Below are positions 16,480-24,027 of a stretch of DNA of 64,000 bases, piece by piece. Each line of letters begins with the position of its first letter. The stretch's first letter is position 1. A program made the translations under genes and the position numbers. The stretch spans positions 1,784,501-1,848,500 of the forward strand of contig JABTUB010000001.1 in the NCBI GenBank assembly GCA_015075585.1, given 5' to 3'. This stretch comes from Chloracidobacterium sp. (lineage in GTDB: Bacteria; Acidobacteriota; Blastocatellia; Pyrinomonadales; Pyrinomonadaceae). The notes below the pieces were generated by a model that was given only the letters and a program-made list of their open reading frames with translations, ran no database searches and had not been told where the DNA came from.

Positions 16480-18540
16480 TTATTTCAACCTCGCTCCGAT
16501 CTCGACGTCTTCGAGGAAGGTTGCGAGAGCCGGATTGGGGCCGGAGTTGTCTTCGAGCGAGGCGGCACAGATCATTCCTTGGGATTCGAGTCCGCGCATC
16601 TTACGCGGTTTTAGATTCGCGACGACGACGACCTTGCGGCCGACGAGTTTTTCGGGTTCGTAATATTCGGCGAGGCCCGCGAGTATTTGCCGCGGCTTTT
16701 CTTCGCCGAGGTCTATCTCAAAACGCAGGAGTTTGTCCGCGTTCGGGATACGTTCGGCGACCTTTATCTCGCCGACGCGCAACTCAACCTTCAGGAAATC
16801 ATCGATGGTGATGAAATTATCTATTATCTCGACAGGCTGTGCGGAGCCAACTAACTGGCCGCCCACTGACGCAGGCGGTTCTGACTTGATCTCATTCATA
16901 ATCTTTGTTTTATCCAACCTCGGGAAAATGCCCGCAACTTCTCCGACCGCAGTATCCTTAAGGAGGCCGCCCCATTTAAGTCCCGCAGGATCGATCTTTG
17001 AGACGTCATCGGCAAGCCCAAGCTGTTCATAAATCTTACGCGACGAATCCGGCATCACAGGATGAATCAGCACGGCCAGCCAGCGAATGGCCTCCGCCGA
17101 GCGATAGAGGACGGCGTTCAGCAATTCGGCCTGCACATCATCTTTTGCCAAATTCCAAGGTTTAGCGTCCGAGATCATCTTATCGACGTGTGCGATGACG
17201 GACCAAACAGTTTCGAGTGCCCGGCTGAGGTCAAAGCTATCGAACCGCTTCAGATATTCATCGCGTGCATCGCTAAGCAGCGACTGCAGTTTACTGTCAT
17301 CAATATCGATTCCTGCGTCTTTGGCCGCCTCTCTCCCATTCGCCGAGATCGTGCCGTCCGGTATCATTCCGCCGCAATACTTTACGATCATCGACAACGT
17401 GCGGCTCACGAGATTGCCGATGCCGCTCGCAAGGTCGGCGTTCGCACGGTCGATCAAATTCTCGTATCCGAACTTGCCATCCTGCCCGAAGACCATCTCA
17501 CGAAGAGCAAAGTATCGAACCGCATCCACCTGAAAGTATTTGTGCAGCACATCGACCTCGATAACATTGCCCAAGGTCTTACCCATCTTCCGTCCCCGCG
17601 CGTCGAGCCACATTCCGTGCGCAAAGACCGTCTGCGGTATCGCAAGGCCGGCGGCATTGAGGAACGAGAACCAATAAACCGTATGGAACCGCAAAATATC
17701 CTTTCCGACAATGTGCGAGACGTTCGTCCAATACTTCTCCATTGCGTCAGGAACGGCATTAGCATTGCCGTACCCAAGTGCGGTGATATAATTCGACAGA
17801 GCGTCGAGCCAAACATACATTACATGTTCGTCATCATCCGGAACCGGAATGCCCCAAGCGACCGATCTCTTCTGTCGGCTTATCGAAAGATCCTGAAGGC
17901 CTTGGCCAATGAAAGCAAGCACCTCATTCCTGCGGGCCTCGGGCCGTACCAGTTCCGGTTTGCGGCCGATCAGCTCGCTCAGGAACTCTTCGTAGTCGGA
18001 AAGCCTGAAGAAATAGCTCTCTTCGGCAACCTTTTCCAACGTACGTTCATGGATCAGGCAGAAAGGAACGTCAGAGCCGTCGGGTGTGAACATCCCATCC
18101 TCGGTCTTGAACTCGGCACACGGAGCGCAGAACCATCCTTCATAAAAACCTTTGTAGATAGTGTCGTTGCCCTTGGGCGTCTTATTCTTAGCGATCTCAC
18201 GCCAAAAGTGCTGCGAGCCTTGATAATGGAACGGCTCAGAGGTTCGCATGAAAATGTCATAGCCGCCGTGCACGCCATCAAGCCCAAAGTCCGCGAACAT
18301 TCGCTTGAGCTCACTTGAGATCAGATCGACCTGTTCCTTCGGCGAGCGTTGATGTGTTTCGGCGGCACGCTGTATATTGATGCCGTGTTCGTCGGTGCCT
18401 GTGAGAAAGAATGTATCGAACCCGCGTTGCCGCTTGTAACGGCGGATCGTGTCGGCAACCATTGTCGTATAAAGATGACCAAGGTGCGGCAGGCTGTTCG
18501 CGTAATAGATCGGAGTTGTAATGTAAAACGTTTCCGGCAT
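16480..18540 (-). CDS. metG: Methionyl-tRNA synthetase with C-terminal tRNA-binding domain
   Basis: 686-residue class I synthetase that charges tRNA-Met. The HIGH motif appears as PHLGHLY near residue 20. The KMSKS loop is KMGKT (RKMGKTLGNV), a Ser-to-Gly change against Thermus-type KMSKT. Zinc-knuckle cysteines lie in GWFCAPCAEF and PFCLIHE. The OB-fold tRNA-binding domain starts near 580 (DDFLKVELRVGEIKVAERI). Between catalytic and OB parts, about residues 553-562 are encoded by a 30-bp palindromic repeat (EPPASVGGQ). The start shares one base with the upstream PIN toxin stop (TAATG) and the stop abuts brnT. Confidence 0.96.
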   Translation of the reverse strand: MPETFYITTPIYYANSLPHLGHLYTTMVADTIRRYKRQRGFDTFFLTGTDEHGINIQRAAETHQRSPKEQVDLISSELKRMFADFGLDGVHGGYDIFMRTSEPFHYQGSQHFWREIAKNKTPKGNDTIYKGFYEGWFCAPCAEFKTEDGMFTPDGSDVPFCLIHERTLEKVAEESYFFRLSDYEEFLSELIGRKPELVRPEARRNEVLAFIGQGLQDLSISRQKRSVAWGIPVPDDDEHVMYVWLDALSNYITALGYGNANAVPDAMEKYWTNVSHIVGKDILRFHTVYWFSFLNAAGLAIPQTVFAHGMWLDARGRKMGKTLGNVIEVDVLHKYFQVDAVRYFALREMVFGQDGKFGYENLIDRANADLASGIGNLVSRTLSMIVKYCGGMIPDGTISANGREAAKDAGIDIDDSKLQSLLSDARDEYLKRFDSFDLSRALETVWSVIAHVDKMISDAKPWNLAKDDVQAELLNAVLYRSAEAIRWLAVLIHPVMPDSSRKIYEQLGLADDVSKIDPAGLKWGGLLKDTAVGEVAGIFPRLDKTKIMNEIKSEPPASVGGQLVGSAQPVEIIDNFITIDDFLKVELRVGEIKVAERIPNADKLLRFEIDLGEEKPRQILAGLAEYYEPEKLVGRKVVVVANLKPRKMRGLESQGMICAASLEDNSGPNPALATFLEDVEIGARLK
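16855..16884 (-). repeat. 30-bp palindromic repeat inside metG (copy 1)
   Basis: On the minus strand this reads TCAGAACCGCCTGCGTCAGT and then GGGCGGCCAG; ACCGCC can pair with GGCGGT/GGCGGC around a 10-base loop. 28 of 30 bases match the copy at 55096-55125 in the DUF3142 lipoprotein gene. It sits in an interdomain linker of MetRS and is read in frame as EPPASVGGQ. Confidence 0.75.
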
Positions 18541-18944
18541 TAAGAAATATCTTTTAAGGTTAAACTTTTGACGTCGTACTCGCTGAAGACCCTATCGTCC
18601 GAAATGATCGTCATATCCTCAACCATTGCTTGCGTTATCAGAAGGCGATCGAAAGGGTCTTGATGTTTCTGAGGAAGTGAATGAACCCTTGTAACATGAC
18701 ACAGGTCAATGCGAAGATGCCGATATCCGGATTGCCGGACTCGGTCGGCAAAAAAGATCTCAGGGATCTCCGGAAGCTTCAGCTTTCCCAAACCGTATTT
18801 GATCGCCGCTTCCCATGCAGAAGCATCCGATAAATAAAGATGCTTTGAATCAGTGTCCTCTAAAAATGCCCTCGCGTTCGACGAAATGCTGCTCCGGCCC
18901 GAGAGAAACCATAGAAATACCTGCGTATCAACCAAATATTTCAT
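18540..18944 (-). CDS. PIN-domain toxin (VapC-like)
   Basis: 134-residue PIN ribonuclease of the type with N-terminal MKYLVDTQVFLWFLSG. The acidic residues expected for the metal site are the Asp of LVDTQ, a Glu in ASAWEAAIKYGLGKL, the Asp in HQDPFDRLLITQA and the Asp in MTIISDDRVFSEYDV. The HxDPFDRLLIxQA block is typical of the Sll0205-like PIN group (COG3744). ATG 18944 overlaps the antitoxin stop (ATGA), and an upstream ATG at 18956 is less likely. Its stop shares a base with the metG start, so toxin and MetRS are probably translated from one message. Confidence 0.9.
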   Translation of the reverse strand: MKYLVDTQVFLWFLSGRSSISSNARAFLEDTDSKHLYLSDASAWEAAIKYGLGKLKLPEIPEIFFADRVRQSGYRHLRIDLCHVTRVHSLPQKHQDPFDRLLITQAMVEDMTIISDDRVFSEYDVKSLTLKDIS

Positions 18945-19207
18945 TCGCCTTTGCACCGAGTCTCATCAGGAAATATTTTCGGGTCGCTCATGAGTTCAAG
19001 GATATCTTCCGGCAGTTCATTGAAATCATCTGCCATCCATATCTTCCCTTTGTCCATTCCGAACCGGCTTTTTTCTTCACTCTCAACCGGGATCAAGCGT
19101 ACCTTTGGTTTGCCGGCCTTGGCAATGACAACTTCCTGGCCGCTCAAGGCAAGTTCGATCAACTTACTTAGCTGCGATTTCGCTTCATGTATGTTGACAG
19201 TTGTCAT
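18941..19207 (-). CDS. Phd/YefM-family antitoxin
   Basis: 88-residue antitoxin pairing with the downstream PIN toxin. The Phd/YefM DNA-binding N-terminus is evident (TVNIHEAKSQLSKLIELA, then GQEVVIAKAGKPKVRLIPV). The acidic C-terminal part (ADDFNELPEDILELM) would bind the toxin. ATG 19207 gives the standard MTTVNIHEAKSQLS start; an upstream in-frame start at 19237 would add ten atypical residues. It is the first gene of the five-gene run antitoxin-toxin-metG-brnT-antitoxin, with an inverted repeat just upstream that is a likely autoregulatory operator. Confidence 0.9.
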   Translation of the reverse strand: MTTVNIHEAKSQLSKLIELALSGQEVVIAKAGKPKVRLIPVESEEKSRFGMDKGKIWMADDFNELPEDILELMSDPKIFPDETRCKGE

Positions 19208-19240
19208 ATCTTTACCGCGTCCACAGCATATTGTCATATT

Positions 19241-19272
19241 CTTAGCTAATTAGGTCAATGACATTAGCTAAG
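19241..19272 (-). promoter_or_regulatory. Inverted repeat, probable operator of the toxin-antitoxin/metG run
   Basis: CTTAGCTAAT (19241-19250) and ATTAGCTAAG (19263-19272) form a perfect 10-base inverted repeat with 12 bases between. On the minus strand it overlaps a possible promoter: TTGACC as -35, then GACAAT as a weak -10 after 17 bases. TTGTCATAT is also repeated directly at 19201 and 19231. This arrangement fits binding by the Phd-type antitoxin. Confidence 0.6.
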
Positions 19273-20931
19273 TCATCTGAATCGCAGCTTATCCGCAGTT
19301 GAAAACTCGTCAGCGGCATTATAACGCGGCATTTTAGGTGCGTTCGCGATCTTGATGCCGAATGCCAAAGCGAATTCGGCTTCTTGTATCATCGCCGAAG
19401 TGTCCCACCACTCGAAATATTCATCCGACGGCTGATGATAGTGCTTCGCCACATAATCGCGTCCGAAAGCCTCCGCTTCGGCGGTCGGCTTTTCAATAAA
19501 TCCAGAACCGTGTTCGAAGTTGACCGCAGGAACTCCGACCTTCGCAAAAGGAAAATGATCCGAGCGGAAGAACAGCCCCTGCTCCGGGCTTGGATCTGCT
19601 TGAAGCTCAAGGCCTCGTTCTCTTGCCGCATCGTTGATCTGCGCGATGATCGACGATCGGTCGGCTCCGAGAGGTATGAAGTCGCGAACCTTACCGAAGA
19701 AATTCACGCCATCCAGATTGATATTTGCTGCGGTTTTAATCAACGGAACCAGCGGATGAGAAACATAATACTCCGCTCCGAGAAGCCCTTGCTCCTCGGC
19801 GGTCGTGAATAAAAAGAGAAAAGACCTCTTCGGCCGCTGTTTGACAGGCGTCTTCGCCAAAACCTCCGCGATGCCGAGCATGGCCGCGACGCCGGATGCA
19901 TTGTCATACGCTCCGTTATAGATCCTATCGCCCGCGCTGTCCGGTTCGCCGATACCAAGGTGATCGTAGTGCCCCGAGAAGATAACGAACTCGCGTTTCA
20001 GTGTCCGGTCACTTCCTTCGACAATGCCCACAACATTCGGTGAACTGATCCGTTTGACCTCGCTCTTGATGTCGATAGACGCCGTCAGCCCTGTCTCGAC
20101 CGGTCTGAAATCGCGGTGCTTTGCTTGATTTTGTAGCTCTTTTAGATCGAGCCCTGCTGACGACAGAAGCCGCGTCGCGGCAGCCTCGCTGATCCACGCA
20201 CGCATTTTCAAGAATGGCTTCCTGTCATCCGGCTCCCGAAGTATCTCGTATCGCCAACCGCCGTTCGAAGCGCGTACAACATTCCAGCCGTAGCCTGCGG
20301 AACTGTTCGTATGCACAAGGAGGACGCCGGCAGCACCATGCCGTGCGGCTTCCTCAAGCTTGTAAGTCCAGCGGCCAAAATAAGTTAGGGCTTTACCTCC
20401 GAAAAGGTCAGGCTCATCTGCCGTCGCCGGCGGATCGTTGACCAATATCACCAAGATCTTGCCCTTATACTGATCGACCGCACCTTTGTAGTCGTGCCAT
20501 TTGTATAACGGAGCGTCGATACCGTAACCCATGAATACGATTTCCGCGTTCACGGAAACTTCGCCTATCTGGGCCTCGGTCGATGCAACAAGATCATCAC
20601 CGAACTTGAATTCTGACTCTTCGCCGCCCGCAGATCCTTTAACCAAAAGTCGAGTATCCGGATCGGCTTTCAGACCGATCAACCCAACCTCTTGAAAGTA
20701 ACTGCCTTTATTTGCAGCTTTTACACCTGTCGCCCTAAGGTTCTGCTCGATGAATTTGGCAGCGCGGTCACCGCCCTCGGTTCCCGGTCCGCGCCCCTGA
20801 AATTCGTCGGAAGAAAGGGTCTTTACCCTCTCTCTCATTCTCGAACTATCAAACTTAGATGTCAGGTCCTGAGCAGCGACGCTGACAACAAGCAAAAAGA
20901 CAGTGATAAACCACTTGAATGATCTATACAT
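19273..20931 (-). CDS. Secreted M28-family zinc aminopeptidase
   Basis: 552-residue M28 peptidase with an N-terminal signal sequence (SFKWFITVFLLVVSVAAQ). A protease-associated (PA) domain lies in the first half (about 130-260; GKILVILVNDPP, GAAGVLLVHT). The catalytic domain has the metal ligands in SGHYDHLGIG, YNGAYDNASGVAAML, TAEEQGLLGAEYYV, INLDGVNFFG and a late His in KHYHQPSDEY. It probably digests peptides in the periplasm or outside the cell. folE ends its neighbour run 21 bases upstream on the same strand; the toxin-antitoxin operator begins right after the stop. Confidence 0.92.
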   Translation of the reverse strand: MYRSFKWFITVFLLVVSVAAQDLTSKFDSSRMRERVKTLSSDEFQGRGPGTEGGDRAAKFIEQNLRATGVKAANKGSYFQEVGLIGLKADPDTRLLVKGSAGGEESEFKFGDDLVASTEAQIGEVSVNAEIVFMGYGIDAPLYKWHDYKGAVDQYKGKILVILVNDPPATADEPDLFGGKALTYFGRWTYKLEEAARHGAAGVLLVHTNSSAGYGWNVVRASNGGWRYEILREPDDRKPFLKMRAWISEAAATRLLSSAGLDLKELQNQAKHRDFRPVETGLTASIDIKSEVKRISSPNVVGIVEGSDRTLKREFVIFSGHYDHLGIGEPDSAGDRIYNGAYDNASGVAAMLGIAEVLAKTPVKQRPKRSFLFLFTTAEEQGLLGAEYYVSHPLVPLIKTAANINLDGVNFFGKVRDFIPLGADRSSIIAQINDAARERGLELQADPSPEQGLFFRSDHFPFAKVGVPAVNFEHGSGFIEKPTAEAEAFGRDYVAKHYHQPSDEYFEWWDTSAMIQEAEFALAFGIKIANAPKMPRYNAADEFSTADKLRFR

Positions 20932-20952
20932 AACTTATTCTTACAGCCTAGG

Positions 20953-21534
20953 TTAGCCCTTTATCAGCGCCATCGCTTCGGCTCTTGTTCTCGGGTCCTT
21001 TCGGAATCCGCCCAAAACGGCTGAGGTTATTGTCTTGGATCCCGGCTTCTTAACTCCGCGAAGCGTCATACAGGTATGTTCAGCCTCGATAACGACCATC
21101 ACGCCGACAGGAGCGAGTTCATCGAAAAGTGTTTTCGCGATCTGCTGGGTAAGCCGTTCCTGTACCTGCAGTCGGCGGGCAAAGACCTCGGCGATCCGAG
21201 CTAATTTTGAAAGCCCAACAATACGGCCGTCCTTCGGAATGTACGCGATGTGGCACTTCCCCGTGAACGGGGCAAGGTGATGCTCGCAGATCGACGAGAT
21301 CGAGATATCCTTCACGAGCACCATTTCGTCGTGCGAATCGCCCGGCAACGGCACGATGAATTCGCTCGGATCGACCCACATGCCTTCCGTCAATTCGGCA
21401 TAAAACTCTGCGACTCGTTCCGGCGTCCGCTTCAAACCGTCTCGGTCAGGGTCTTCACCGATGCCTTCAAGCATCAACCGAACACCGTCTGCGATCTTCT
21501 TTAGATCAACCTTCTTAACATTCTTTCTTGCCAT
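20953..21534 (-). CDS. folE: GTP cyclohydrolase I
   Basis: 193-residue FolE, converting GTP to 7,8-dihydroneopterin triphosphate, the first step to tetrahydrofolate. Typical segments are LKRTPERVAEFYAELTEG, the zinc-site CEHHLAPFTGKCHIAYIP, LSKLARIAEVFARRLQVQERL, the second zinc Cys in EAEHTCMTLRGVKKPGS and TSAVLGGF. The full family length and an ATG at 21534 fit. It faces argS across a 76-base divergent region. Confidence 0.96.
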   Translation of the reverse strand: MARKNVKKVDLKKIADGVRLMLEGIGEDPDRDGLKRTPERVAEFYAELTEGMWVDPSEFIVPLPGDSHDEMVLVKDISISSICEHHLAPFTGKCHIAYIPKDGRIVGLSKLARIAEVFARRLQVQERLTQQIAKTLFDELAPVGVMVVIEAEHTCMTLRGVKKPGSKTITSAVLGGFRKDPRTRAEAMALIKG

Positions 21535-21573
21535 ATCGAATAGTTGAGTTTAGCGGTTTTGACGGCAAATCGC

Positions 21574-21579
21574 TATAAT
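21574..21579 (+). promoter_or_regulatory. Probable -10 element ahead of argS
   Basis: TATAAT at 21574-21579 in the short folE-argS divergent region. No good -35 is seen at the usual distance, so the call rests on the -10 alone. Confidence 0.35.
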
Positions 21580-21610
21580 TAGCGTTCATTTTACTAGGCT
21601 TTTTTTGACA

Positions 21611-23617
21611 ATGACCATCACAGAGATACAAGAGATACTTCAAAAGACCGTGAAGGCCGCTGCGTGGGAGGCGTTCAATATCGATCTCGCAACCGTGGCT
21701 GTTGAAACGCCGCCGAATGCGAGCCTTGGCGATGCAGCATTCCCCGCGGCATTCGAGATAGCAAAGATCGTCAAGCAGCAGACCGGCGAAAAGCAAAATC
21801 CGCGAGCAATCGCCGAAACGCTGAAGGCCGCGATCGACGGCCTCTCTATGATCGGCCATACAGAGATCGCCGGTCCGGGCTATTTGAACGTTTTCTTCGA
21901 CCGTGCGTCTTTCCTTACCGAAAATGCCGATGCTGCACCATTGGCAGATATCGGCAGGAACTCGGCAAAGGTCTGTATCGAGCATACGTCGGTCAACCCG
22001 AATAAGGCTGCTCACATCGGGCACGTACGAAATTCAGTACTCGGCGACACCTTCCGACGCATTCTAACCGCGACGGGAAAGCAGGTTGAAGTGCAAAACT
22101 ATATTGATAACACGGGCGTGCAGGTCGCAGATGTAGTGGTCGGTTTTATGTACATCGAGGATCGCGACCTCGATGCAATAAAGGCGCTCGATGCTGAACT
22201 AAAGGCCGCCGGAAAGTCATTCGACTACTACTGCTGGGATCTTTATGCGAAGGTCGGTCAAGCCTATCTTGAGGACGAAGAATTGAAGGCAAAGCGGGCC
22301 GAGGTACTTCACCTGATCGAAGAAGGGGGCAATGCGACCGCCGATCTTGCCGACTATGTGGCAACGCGCAATGTTGAGTGCATTCTCGACACAATGGAAC
22401 GCCTCTCGATACGATATGACCTGCTGCCGCGCGAGAGCGAGATCCTGCACCTGCACTTCTGGGATAAAGCTTTTGAACAGATGAAGCAGCTCGGCGTGAT
22501 CTATTTTGTAGAGGACGGCAAGCAGAAAGGCTGTTGGGTGATGCCTTTTGAAGAGCACGCCGGAACGGATGAGCACGAAACAGACAAGATCCTTGTAAGG
22601 TCAAACGGCACAGTTACTTACACCGGTAAGGACATTGCCTATCAGATGTGGAAGCTGGGCATTTTAGGCCTTGATTTCAACTACCGGCGATTTTTCCGTT
22701 ATGCAGACGGCAAAGAGGTTTGGATCACGACAAGCATACCGCCGGCAAACAACAAAGATGCGGGCTCACCGCCCGATTTCGGCGGCGGCGAATCGATCTA
22801 CAACGTCATAGACACGCGGCAATCTTACCCGCAAGAGATCGTAAAAAAGGGCGTTGCGGCGATCTCGCCCGAACGCGGCGAAAAGGCGAGCGTACATCTC
22901 GCATACGAAATGGTGGCTCTTTCGCCGGCTGCAGCGGAGCAGCTCGGGTTTGAGCTTTCGGACGACGACCGCAAGCGGACATTTATCGAGATGAGCGGCC
23001 GCAAAGGACTCGGTGTAAAAGCTGACGACCTGATCGACCGGCTCGAAGCCAACGCGCTCAAAGAGGTAGATCTGCGGAATCCCGAAGACTCTCTCGCTGT
23101 GAAAGAGCATATCGCGCATCAGATCGCGGTCGGCGCATTGCGTTACTTTCTGCTCAAGTTCACGCGAAACACCGTCATCGTCTTTGACTTTGACGAAGCC
23201 CTTTCATTTGACGGTGAGACCGGTGCTTTCTGCCAATATTCGGCGGTCCGAGCGAACTCTATCTTCCGCAAACTTGCCGCAGAAGGCGGGTATAAAGGGC
23301 TTACCGGCCTCAGCCGCGAACAATTGGACGGTGTTCTGTCCGGCGATCCGGAAACTGATGTTTGGGCGCTATTGGTGCTGGCGTGTCGGCTTGATGAGAC
23401 AGTTCGGCAGGCTGCAAAGGCGGCTGAACCGGCGATCTTGGCAAAATATACCTTCAATCTCGCCAAAGCGTTCAATTCATTCTATCGCGATCATAAGATC
23501 GTTTCGGAACCTGACGCCGCAAAGCGAGAGGTCTTGATCGCTGTTGCCGACGCGGCGAGGCGTTCATTAACGGCCTCACTCAACACGTTGGGCATTGATG
23601 TGCCGGAGAAGATGTAA
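21611..23617 (+). CDS. argS: Arginyl-tRNA synthetase
   Basis: 668-residue class I synthetase. The ArgRS N-terminal Add1-like domain covers about 1-110. The signature HTSVNPNKAAHIGHVRN contains HIGH. The KMSKS loop is replaced by GRKGLGVK (MSGRKGLGVKADDL), as in many ArgRS. The DALR anticodon-binding domain fills the C-terminus (ALRYFLLKF, QYSAVRANSIFRKL, AFNSFYRDHKI). It is longer than the E. coli enzyme (577) owing to extra sequence in the catalytic core, as in other large-variant ArgRS. ATG 21611 is preferred to the TTG six bases upstream; neither has a clear ribosome-binding site. Confidence 0.95.
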   Translation: MTITEIQEILQKTVKAAAWEAFNIDLATVAVETPPNASLGDAAFPAAFEIAKIVKQQTGEKQNPRAIAETLKAAIDGLSMIGHTEIAGPGYLNVFFDRASFLTENADAAPLADIGRNSAKVCIEHTSVNPNKAAHIGHVRNSVLGDTFRRILTATGKQVEVQNYIDNTGVQVADVVVGFMYIEDRDLDAIKALDAELKAAGKSFDYYCWDLYAKVGQAYLEDEELKAKRAEVLHLIEEGGNATADLADYVATRNVECILDTMERLSIRYDLLPRESEILHLHFWDKAFEQMKQLGVIYFVEDGKQKGCWVMPFEEHAGTDEHETDKILVRSNGTVTYTGKDIAYQMWKLGILGLDFNYRRFFRYADGKEVWITTSIPPANNKDAGSPPDFGGGESIYNVIDTRQSYPQEIVKKGVAAISPERGEKASVHLAYEMVALSPAAAEQLGFELSDDDRKRTFIEMSGRKGLGVKADDLIDRLEANALKEVDLRNPEDSLAVKEHIAHQIAVGALRYFLLKFTRNTVIVFDFDEALSFDGETGAFCQYSAVRANSIFRKLAAEGGYKGLTGLSREQLDGVLSGDPETDVWALLVLACRLDETVRQAAKAAEPAILAKYTFNLAKAFNSFYRDHKIVSEPDAAKREVLIAVADAARRSLTASLNTLGIDVPEKM

Positions 23618-23724
23618 AATCCGGCAAGCGGTTCCAAACTTTGTACTTGCCGATCACGCGGTGCTAAAATCTCATTGTCCGAAACCGGATAGATTTTGCG
23701 GAATTATAAAAAAGGAGCTGAACA

Positions 23725-24027
23725 ATGGACGAAGTATTGGAGCTTGAAGCGGAAGAGACATTTGGGTCTTCGGAAGACGTGGAGAACGAATTCAGTTTTG
23801 GCGGCGATGGTGACGGAAGCGACGGTGACGATGACGAAGCGTCAGACAGCGACGGAACCGACGGCGATGATGACGACGCTGACGGCGACGGCTCGGACGG
23901 CGACGGCACGGACGGCGACGGCTCTGACGGCGACGGCACGGACGGTGACGGATCCGACGGAGAGGACGACTCTGACGGCGACGGAACCGATGGAGACGAC
24001 GACAATGATTCAGACGGGACAGACTAG
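23725..24027 (+). CDS. Aspartate-rich repeat protein (possible modified-peptide precursor)
   Basis: 100-residue acidic protein. Residues 1-27 form a leader-like Glu-rich part ending in FSFGG. From 28 on there is only Asp, Gly, Ser, Thr, a little Glu, Ala and Asn, with 35 Asp in about 73 residues. The unit DGDGSDGDGT is repeated at 53-62 and 63-72 and in altered form at 73-82. No Lys, Arg, His or Cys occurs. A good ribosome-binding site, GGAG, lies 8 bases before ATG 23725. The Asp-Gly spacing resembles calcium-binding DxDxDG loops. The next gene, a cupin/JmjC-type oxygenase, starts inside it (overlap 23 bases). That points to a dedicated substrate for hydroxylation. No characterised family is recognised. 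Confidence 0.75.
   Translation: MDEVLELEAEETFGSSEDVENEFSFGGDGDGSDGDDDEASDSDGTDGDDDDADGDGSDGDGTDGDGSDGDGTDGDGSDGEDDSDGDGTDGDDDNDSDGTD
23881..23960 (+). repeat. 30-bp tandem repeat coding DGDGSDGDGT
   Basis: Units at 23881-23910 and 23911-23940 differ at one base; a third, from 23941, has diverged. The repeat keeps frame and lengthens the Asp-rich tail. Confidence 0.85.

Noticed and set aside
17062..18318. 418-codon plus-strand frame antisense to metG
   Set aside because: Shadow frame produced by GC-rich codon use of metG; no family-like sequence.
19208..19272. T-box or other tRNA-sensing leader for metG
   Set aside because: The region is short, lies ahead of the toxin-antitoxin genes and has only the inverted repeat; no T-box sequence or specifier stem is seen.
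23696..24004. Upstream extension of the oxygenase frame with TATART repeats
   Set aside because: It is the Asp-rich repeat read in another frame; the acidic frame has a good ribosome-binding site and family-like oxygenase sequence begins at ATG 24005.
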